From IMG/VR virus record IMGVR_UViG_3300031669_000014, positions 1 to 64,000 of that record: DNA of 64,000 nucleotides. The stretch is one strand, 5' to 3'. The stretch comes from a virus. Each line of letters begins with the position of its first letter. Positions within the stretch are counted from its first letter, which is position 1. Of the stretch, positions 24,893 through 29,817 are shown one piece after another. The translations under genes and the position numbers were made by a program. The notes under the pieces are model-generated. The model was not told the DNA's origin and did not search any database. It saw nothing but the letters and a program-made list of their open reading frames with translations.

Positions 24893-25168
24893 TCAACACT
24901 CCATATACAAACTCCTGAAGTTTTTCGGCGGCTTCTTGCGTTTTTTACATTTACTTTTGGAGCTCCTACCAGACGCCTCCCCCGGCGGCAAAGCCTCCTT
25001 CTCCTTCCGATCCGGCGGGCTTGTCTTGGCCCACCAGCACCAAAATCCGTCAGATTCCCACGGATCTTCTTGCTCGTTCCTCTCCCGGATAGCCTCCACA
25101 CTGGCAGCAGCGGACTTGTTGACTGATCGCTTCGCTGCCTCGTTGGCCTGAATTAGATGATCATCCAT
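24893..25168 (-). CDS. Hypothetical basic/acidic small protein, last early gene
   Basis: 91 aa; the ATG at 25168 has AGGGGGTGG six bases before it. The N-terminal helix (HLIQANEAAKRSVNKSAAA), central WESDGFWCWWAK tryptophan patch and basic tail (KSKCKKRKKPPKNF) match no family known to me. Confidence 0.5.
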   Translation of the reverse strand: MDDHLIQANEAAKRSVNKSAAASVEAIRERNEQEDPWESDGFWCWWAKTSPPDRKEKEALPPGEASGRSSKSKCKKRKKPPKNFRSLYMEC

Positions 25169-25247
25169 CCATGCCACCCCCTAATAGATACTGTACTTAA
25201 GAGATTGTCTATGCCCCGTGAGGGGTATTATTTTTGTCTATTTGTCT

Positions 25248-25568
25248 TTAAAGGAAATACAATAAAGTATTTATCCCTATATGCCCTGCCTGATCATAAT
25301 AAATTAAGTGCCAATGTGCATCGTCTCTTGGTTGTTGTGATTTCCACCAATCAATCAACATATGCGTGGCAAGAATTACTCCAAATTTCCAGTCTGTATA
25401 TCTACCGAAATAGAACAAAACAGCAGACAAAATAGTTGCGTAAATGATTGCATGGGCAAAGAGAATATATACACGCCTGCCTTTCATTTGTGCTACAAAG
25501 TCACCCTGTAAGGGGAAATCAGCTACATAGTGTGCCCCTAATAAAAATATGATGGGCGTAATCATCAC
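25248..25568 (-). CDS. DUF3307-type membrane protein
   Basis: 106 aa, three hydrophobic helices. MITPIIFLLGAHYVADFPLQ plus FAHAIIYATILSAVLF and THMLIDWWKS with conserved His/Asp match the DUF3307 phage/plasmid membrane family. It overlaps the upstream gene by 4 nt. Function unknown. Confidence 0.7.
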   Translation of the reverse strand: MMITPIIFLLGAHYVADFPLQGDFVAQMKGRRVYILFAHAIIYATILSAVLFYFGRYTDWKFGVILATHMLIDWWKSQQPRDDAHWHLIYYDQAGHIGINTLLYFL

Positions 25569-26002
25569 TTCCCAGCCCCCTTCCTTTTAATCCAAATTAA
25601 CGCATCTGCAACCGCATCCTCCCTACTCTCACCTGCGAACGTCTTGTATATCGTTTGTACCGTAGCCGACAGCCAGTAGATGTCGCAGCCATACCCACCG
25701 TCCTTCAACGTCACCGAGTCGGCGTTCCAGCCGCGTTTTTCAATCTCTGTCAGGAGTTGCGAGAGACGGGGTGCGAAGATGTGTTGTTGTACTATTTTTC
25801 TAATTGCTTCTTCTGCATCTTCCCCACTAAATCCAGAACCCCATTTTCCGCTATACACGAATTTATTTCCAGGATATCTATAGGTATGCGTAAATCCAGC
25901 GTTATCTTTGTATGGATAATTATAATAAAAACAATCACTTTGGGTATATTCCCACAACAACCCCGCAACTTTTAGCGCCTTTGCCTTCTCTAGGCTAATC
26001 AT
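25565..26002 (-). CDS. Phage protein, LSQLLxEIEKR family, paralogue 1
   Basis: 145 aa. It begins LEKAKALKVAGLLWEY and has IFAPRLSQLLTEIEKRGW and an AVADALIWIKRK end. The neighbour at 25999-26370 has the same three blocks, so the pair arose by tandem duplication. Such proteins are common in Firmicute phage early regions; their function is unknown. Confidence 0.65.
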   Translation of the reverse strand: MISLEKAKALKVAGLLWEYTQSDCFYYNYPYKDNAGFTHTYRYPGNKFVYSGKWGSGFSGEDAEEAIRKIVQQHIFAPRLSQLLTEIEKRGWNADSVTLKDGGYGCDIYWLSATVQTIYKTFAGESREDAVADALIWIKRKGAGK

Positions 26003-26370
26003 ACATCGGCCTCCTTTTTATTCTCCATCAGCCAAATTAAAGCGGCTGCAGTTGCGCCCTCGGGGGTGTCTGCAAAAAAGTATTTAGCGCCGCAACCTAT
26101 TCCACACAACCAACCGCCGCCCGAACGACTTGCTATTTGTACCAATTCATCCCGCTTTTCAATTTCAGCCAGGAGTTGCGAGAGAGAAGGGGCAAAAATA
26201 CATTCTGCGGTAGGTTTTGGATCTGTCCACCTATTCAGTAATACTTTGCTAGGTGTAGGGCACCCAATAACCACCTGATCAACAGTCCAAAGATAAACCA
26301 TATCGCCAACTTCCGGATACCACACCAGCCCCGCTGATTTTAATTCTTTTGCTTTATTGAGAGACAGCAC
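25999..26370 (-). CDS. Phage protein, LSQLLxEIEKR family, paralogue 2
   Basis: 123 aa from GTG at 26370 after GGAGGAGG. LSLNKAKELKSAGLVWYPE, IFAPSLSQLLAEIEKRDEL and ATAAALIWLMENKK match paralogue 1. The longer frame to 26499 overlaps the next gene in another frame and is not used. Confidence 0.65.
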   Translation of the reverse strand: MLSLNKAKELKSAGLVWYPEVGDMVYLWTVDQVVIGCPTPSKVLLNRWTDPKPTAECIFAPSLSQLLAEIEKRDELVQIASRSGGGWLCGIGCGAKYFFADTPEGATAAALIWLMENKKEADV

Positions 26371-26593
26371 GGCTTTTTCCTCCTCCCTGTTGTTTAAATT
26401 CCTTTTCTGCCCTGTCGTAATTAGGATTCCATCTGCATCCATCATTGGAATATAATTTAACGGTGTGGCCACACTTTTTGCACCTAAACATGCTGACATT
26501 AGCGCTTTCTTGGTCTAAGCAGTATGTATCTCTTTCCCACTCATGATTAAAACAGAACAAAGAACCCAAAATAGACTTAAAAAAGTTAATCAA
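26354..26593 (-). CDS. DUF1660-like small phage protein
   Basis: 79 aa, TTG start after GAAGGGGATA. LFCFNHEWERDTYCLD and FRCKKCGHTVKLY resemble the short phage DUF1660 zinc-binding family. It overlaps the start of paralogue 2. Confidence 0.55.
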   Translation of the reverse strand: MINFFKSILGSLFCFNHEWERDTYCLDQESANVSMFRCKKCGHTVKLYSNDGCRWNPNYDRAEKEFKQQGGGKSRAVSQ

Positions 26594-26706
26594 AGTAGTA
26601 TCCCCTTCGCACCGAGTCTACTTTTTACTGGTGCCCATCTTGGTACTCATTTTCGTATATTTGGCGCATAATCAACGAATTTGGTTAATTTCGGCTATTT
26701 TTAATG

Positions 26707-26736
26707 AGCCCCGCCACCCGCGAAGATGGCGGGGCT
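26707..26736 (-). terminator. Strong hairpin downstream of the deoxyribosyltransferase-like gene
   Basis: AGCCCCGCCA/TGGCGGGGCT, ten paired bases around an 10-base loop. There is no clear U-run on either strand, so it may be a processing stem. The rest of 26,594-26,742 holds only very short ORFs. Confidence 0.45.
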
Positions 26737-26742
26737 TGCTAT

Positions 26743-27126
26743 TTAAGACGCTTTCTTATTCAGGTAGTCAGCCACGGAAGCAATATTGTCGAAAGTTTGT
26801 CCGCCGTTCCTAACCACCATTGCTGCCACTGCGCCAAGTGATTTAATTTGTGCTTTATCAAACCCATCCGGCAGGACGCAAAACAGTGTTTTATCTGGCC
26901 GCTTATTGCTGTCATCCACCACTTCTGCGATTGAATAAACACCAGTCATTTCCTTGGAAATGGTGTAAAGAACGAGGTCGCACTCTTGCCGCTGCTTAAT
27001 TTCCTCTGTCATACATTCCGGCGTCCAATCCGAGACAACGGGGTTGTAATAGTCAATTAGCAACAAAGTAATTAGTTCTTCGCGCCAGGTGCTTTCGTTG
27101 CAGGTTCCACCTAAGAACACTTTCAT
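26743..27126 (-). CDS. Nucleoside 2-deoxyribosyltransferase-like protein
   Basis: 127 aa. KVFLGGTCNESTWREELI, DYYNPVVSDWTPECMTEE, CDLVLYTISKEMTGVYSIAE and DDSNKRPDKTLFCV match the Nuc_deoxyrib_tr_2 family, a Rossmann-like fold that exchanges or hydrolyses nucleoside bases. The E of YSIAE is the usual catalytic position. In phages it may act in nucleotide salvage or as a NAD/nucleotide hydrolase. Confidence 0.85.
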   Translation of the reverse strand: MKVFLGGTCNESTWREELITLLLIDYYNPVVSDWTPECMTEEIKQRQECDLVLYTISKEMTGVYSIAEVVDDSNKRPDKTLFCVLPDGFDKAQIKSLGAVAAMVVRNGGQTFDNIASVADYLNKKAS

Positions 27127-27320
27127 AATTCATCCCCCTGTTTTTTATTAGCCCCGCCAGCTACTACCCCGACGGGGCCGACATATACACCTAATCACAA
27201 CTGATAACGTAAGCTGGGATTCACCTCGCTTTCGTTTTAGTTTTTGCCTGTGTCACAAGTTGTGGGACCTGTGATTTCACACCGAACAGTTGGCGTTGGC
27301 ATCACCTCTCGTTCCATTTT
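27127..27320. other. Gap with hairpin and very short ORFs
   Basis: It contains a GCCCCG/CGGGGC hairpin (27151-27178) ahead of the deoxyribosyltransferase-like gene and, on the minus strand, a possible 21-codon ORF (MPTPTVRCEITGPTTC...) preceded by GAGAGGTG. Neither is strong enough to call as a gene. Confidence 0.35.
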
Positions 27321-27464
27321 TCATCCCAAACCCTTCTCCCCTTCGGCTGTTTCCGCATTTTCTTCCACTACTGCGTCTGGATCGATTCCGTTGAATACAA
27401 AAAACATTGGTTCAAGCGCCATCCCAGCGGCTTTTTCATGTGCTTCTCTATTGGTCAAATTCAT
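27321..27464 (-). CDS. Small acidic hypothetical protein
   Basis: 47 aa (MNLTNREAHEKAAGMALEPM to EGEKGLG), preceded by GAAAGATGG and overlapping the end of the upstream gene by 17 nt. Coding-like composition; no domain. Confidence 0.45.
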   Translation of the reverse strand: MNLTNREAHEKAAGMALEPMFFVFNGIDPDAVVEENAETAEGEKGLG

Positions 27465-27696
27465 GCACCATCTTTCTTCTCGGCTGTTTCCGCGTCTTCT
27501 TCCGCTTCCCCATCGGCTCCACTCGGTTCATCTGCACAATCGTCGGCGCCGGCTTCGGGGCCGGGGTATACTCGCGCTCCGGCACTATCCGCATCACAGG
27601 CGGTTGTATCGGCTCGCCCAGCTTGCGCCACTGCCGGAAGCCACAGACTGCGGCGACACTGAGGAGGATTGCGCCGGCGGTGTAGATGATGGTCAT
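27448..27696 (-). CDS. Small single-TM protein
   Basis: 82 aa from the ATG after GGAGGCCACGCC. An N-terminal membrane anchor (MTIIYTAGAILLSVAAVCGF) is followed by a Pro-rich, basic cytoplasmic or extracellular tail (KRKKTRKQPRRK). Overlaps the upstream gene by 4 nt. Confidence 0.55.
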   Translation of the reverse strand: MTIIYTAGAILLSVAAVCGFRQWRKLGEPIQPPVMRIVPEREYTPAPKPAPTIVQMNRVEPMGKRKKTRKQPRRKMVHEFDQ

Positions 27697-27995
27697 GGCG
27701 TGGCCTCCCTGCAAGTAAACTCACACTCAATATATTTTTGTATCTTAATGCCGCTACTTTCTAGTGGTATCCAACTGTCAGTATTAAGTCCTGTTTCAGT
27801 AAAAACGATGTCTACTAACCTAATGTTTTTAATATCAGTTTCTTTTATTTTAGCTCTGGTAGCATATAAAACTTCACTAACGATTCTTTTTCTAAGTTTT
27901 CCATGGTCAATAAGTTTAATGCTGTCATAGTAACCTTTTGTTGCTAGATACGCCTTATCCATTTCATCGTTAAAAAGTATATCAGGTAAATTCAC
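27693..27995 (-). CDS. Hypothetical protein
   Basis: 100 aa, mixed helix/strand (DHGKLRKRIVSEVLYATRAK, DIKNIRLVDIVFTETG). No recognised family. ATGA overlap with the next gene. Confidence 0.55.
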   Translation of the reverse strand: MNLPDILFNDEMDKAYLATKGYYDSIKLIDHGKLRKRIVSEVLYATRAKIKETDIKNIRLVDIVFTETGLNTDSWIPLESSGIKIQKYIECEFTCREATP

Positions 27996-28016
27996 GGCGT
28001 CGCCCTCCTCTCTCGC

Positions 28017-28400
28017 TTACTTTTTAACCAATCCGATAATATCCATAAAGGCGTAGTATTCTGGGTTAACAAGGTGTTTAATCGATGAAGTTAAAAGAAG
28101 TGGAATAAATATTATCGCCACGATTGCAACTGTGATTGTTAGTATGCCAAAAACTTCATTGTTTACCTGGGAAGAAGTACTCCCTCCTTTTTCTTCCTCT
28201 TTTGCTTTTTTAAAGAAGTGCGGAGTTTGTTTTATTGACACAAACAATACAATCGATAAAAATAATGTCAATATTAAATCTGTGATTCCGTTTGTAATTG
28301 CCTGCCTAATCATCACACCCCACAAATTATCCACCGTTACACCAATTTTTTGTGCCAAATGGTCTAAAAGTGGCGCGATTGATGTAAAATCAACATTCAT
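28017..28400 (-). CDS. Membrane protein, two TM segments
   Basis: 127 aa. TM helices at about 38-58 (ITDLILTLFLSIVLFVSIKQ) and 85-108 (GILTITVAIVAIIFIPLLLT), separated by a charged loop. Lower GC than its neighbours and no family recognised. It may be a late-acquired accessory gene. Confidence 0.55.
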   Translation of the reverse strand: MNVDFTSIAPLLDHLAQKIGVTVDNLWGVMIRQAITNGITDLILTLFLSIVLFVSIKQTPHFFKKAKEEEKGGSTSSQVNNEVFGILTITVAIVAIIFIPLLLTSSIKHLVNPEYYAFMDIIGLVKK

Positions 28401-28402
28401 TT

Positions 28403-28666
28403 TTATTCAGCCTCCATATTTATCAAATTCCTACGCTCGACCACCCGTAGGCGATGCTCCAAGTCCTGGCGAATTAGCTCCTCGTTGGTTAGTTTAATTT
28501 GAAGGATCTGAGAATCGGCGCGAAGGGTTTGGACTTCGGCCTGGAGTTGCTGGATAGTAGCCGGGTTAGCGGCAAAATACACCAACCCGTTCCAAATGAT
28601 ACCGTAAGCTATTCCGGCTGATATTACTAACGTCAAGAGTCCATAAAGTAGTTTATTCACGCTCAC
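28403..28666 (-). CDS. TM plus coiled-coil protein
   Basis: 87 aa. N-terminal TM helix (LLYGLLTLVISAGIAYGIIW) and a long heptad-rich helix (IQQLQAEVQTLRADSQILQI). The layout resembles i-spanin-type or DivIC-like small proteins, but it is in the early region, so a lysis role is unlikely. Confidence 0.55.
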   Translation of the reverse strand: MSVNKLLYGLLTLVISAGIAYGIIWNGLVYFAANPATIQQLQAEVQTLRADSQILQIKLTNEELIRQDLEHRLRVVERRNLINMEAE

Positions 28667-29073
28667 GCCTCCCTAACGCTGATTTCCACCCTTGGCGTCT
28701 CACCATACCATTTACAGGCAACTAGATTGACAACTAACGAATCATCCCGCCAGATAACGCCTTTCAGCGCGTCCTTGACGCCCTTAACGATGTTGTCAAT
28801 ATCCGGCTTTGTCGTGGGCCTAATTTCCCCGATCATGGCCTGGTCCGCCTTCTTTTTACTCATCGATTTCGGGATGGACCGGTAAGCCTTAATTGTGACC
28901 GAAAGTGGCATATCCAAAGGCTTTTCCGGGCGGACCTCCAGGGCTGCGGCCAACACGCGGCTTTTGTAATCCTTGGATTCCGCTGGGTCATAAGTTTTAA
29001 CAAAGTTACCCATTCTGGCAAATCTTGGCCGTCCTTGCGCGACAGGTTCCCCGAAAACAGTGAATTGTATCAC
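28663..29073 (-). CDS. rusA: RusA-type Holliday junction resolvase
   Basis: 136 aa. FTVFGEPVAQGRPRFAR at the N-terminus and KPDIDNIVKGVKDALKG plus WRDDSLVV contain the catalytic aspartates of RusA. It resolves branched DNA during phage recombination and before packaging. Works in the same early operon as the annealing protein and SbcC-like ATPase. Confidence 0.93.
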   Translation of the reverse strand: MIQFTVFGEPVAQGRPRFARMGNFVKTYDPAESKDYKSRVLAAALEVRPEKPLDMPLSVTIKAYRSIPKSMSKKKADQAMIGEIRPTTKPDIDNIVKGVKDALKGVIWRDDSLVVNLVACKWYGETPRVEISVREA

Positions 29074-29075
29074 CT

Positions 29076-29369
29076 CTATCCCTCCCCCGGCGTATCGTTT
29101 AAATACCTTACCCAGCAGTCAAAACAGTTGTCGGTAGTATTGCAAAGCGCCTTTGGATATGGGCAACATTGGCAACCTCTTGGCGCAAGCAGATTGGCGA
29201 TCCGCTCACGCTCGGCTTTCGCGCCCTCGATATATGTCTGCTTAATTATTACTTTGATAAGCCTGTCAGGTTCCCACTCGCTTAACTCTTTATGGCATAG
29301 TTTCAATTCTAAGCCTCCCTTTTTCCTAGCAGGTAACTTTATCTTACCTAACGGGTTAACTAGCCGCAA
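29076..29369 (-). CDS. Hypothetical Cys-rich protein
   Basis: 97 aa, TTG start overlapping the stop of the upstream zinc-ribbon gene. A helical middle (EGAKAERERIANLLAPRG) and a C-terminal cysteine set (CQCCPYPKALC, CFDCW) suggest metal binding. Similar short proteins occur in phage early regions. Confidence 0.55.
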   Translation of the reverse strand: MRLVNPLGKIKLPARKKGGLELKLCHKELSEWEPDRLIKVIIKQTYIEGAKAERERIANLLAPRGCQCCPYPKALCNTTDNCFDCWVRYLNDTPGEG

Positions 29370-29518
29370 CGGGCATCCTGTGGCCTCCTACGGGCATCCT
29401 TGCGCTTCGGATGCAGTCTCCTATGTAGCCCTCCATCGGGATACTCACCCAAAGCACACTTCCAGCAAAACAGATCCCCGGTTCTAGCCGGGTGCTTGCG
29501 GCAAATCAGACAGAACAT
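29360..29518 (-). CDS. Small zinc-knuckle protein
   Basis: 52 aa: MFCLICRKHPARTGDLFCWK then C; two CxxC pairs near residues 3-6 and 18-21, and a basic tail. AAGGAGGATGG precedes the ATG. Confidence 0.55.
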   Translation of the reverse strand: MFCLICRKHPARTGDLFCWKCALGEYPDGGLHRRLHPKRKDARRRPQDARCG

Positions 29519-29817
29519 CCAAACCATCCTCCTTCGCGGTCGCTGATCTTATTCTGCCGCCTCTGATCCATCACCAGCAGGCTGACCTCATCCTCATCCC
29601 TGCGAAGGTGCGCCGCTATTCCCGGGCCTGGCGTACCCGATTTCCAAAGTTCTCTAAAATCCCGTATCTGCACCGGCGTCCAGCAAAAGTCGATATCTTC
29701 CAGGATAATCACCGTTTCACCCTGGGGTGCTACGGCTCCCACGGGACGACCTACCTTGCCGGTGTATGGCTTAGTTGTGGGGATGTTGTGTTTGTGTAAC
29801 GTGCGATGGGATTGCAT
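29506..29817 (-). CDS. Hypothetical HTH-like protein
   Basis: 103 aa. FRELWKSGTPGPGIAAHLRR then DEDEVSLLVMDQ looks like a homeodomain-type trihelical DNA-binding unit, as in phage GcrA/Terminase-like HTHs. It overlaps the end of the methylase gene by 47 nt. Confidence 0.5.
   Translation of the reverse strand: MQSHRTLHKHNIPTTKPYTGKVGRPVGAVAPQGETVIILEDIDFCWTPVQIRDFRELWKSGTPGPGIAAHLRRDEDEVSLLVMDQRRQNKISDREGGWFGCSV

Noticed and set aside
27244-27930. 228-codon plus-strand ORF
   Set aside because: Opposes three supported leftward genes, low-complexity product, no start signal.
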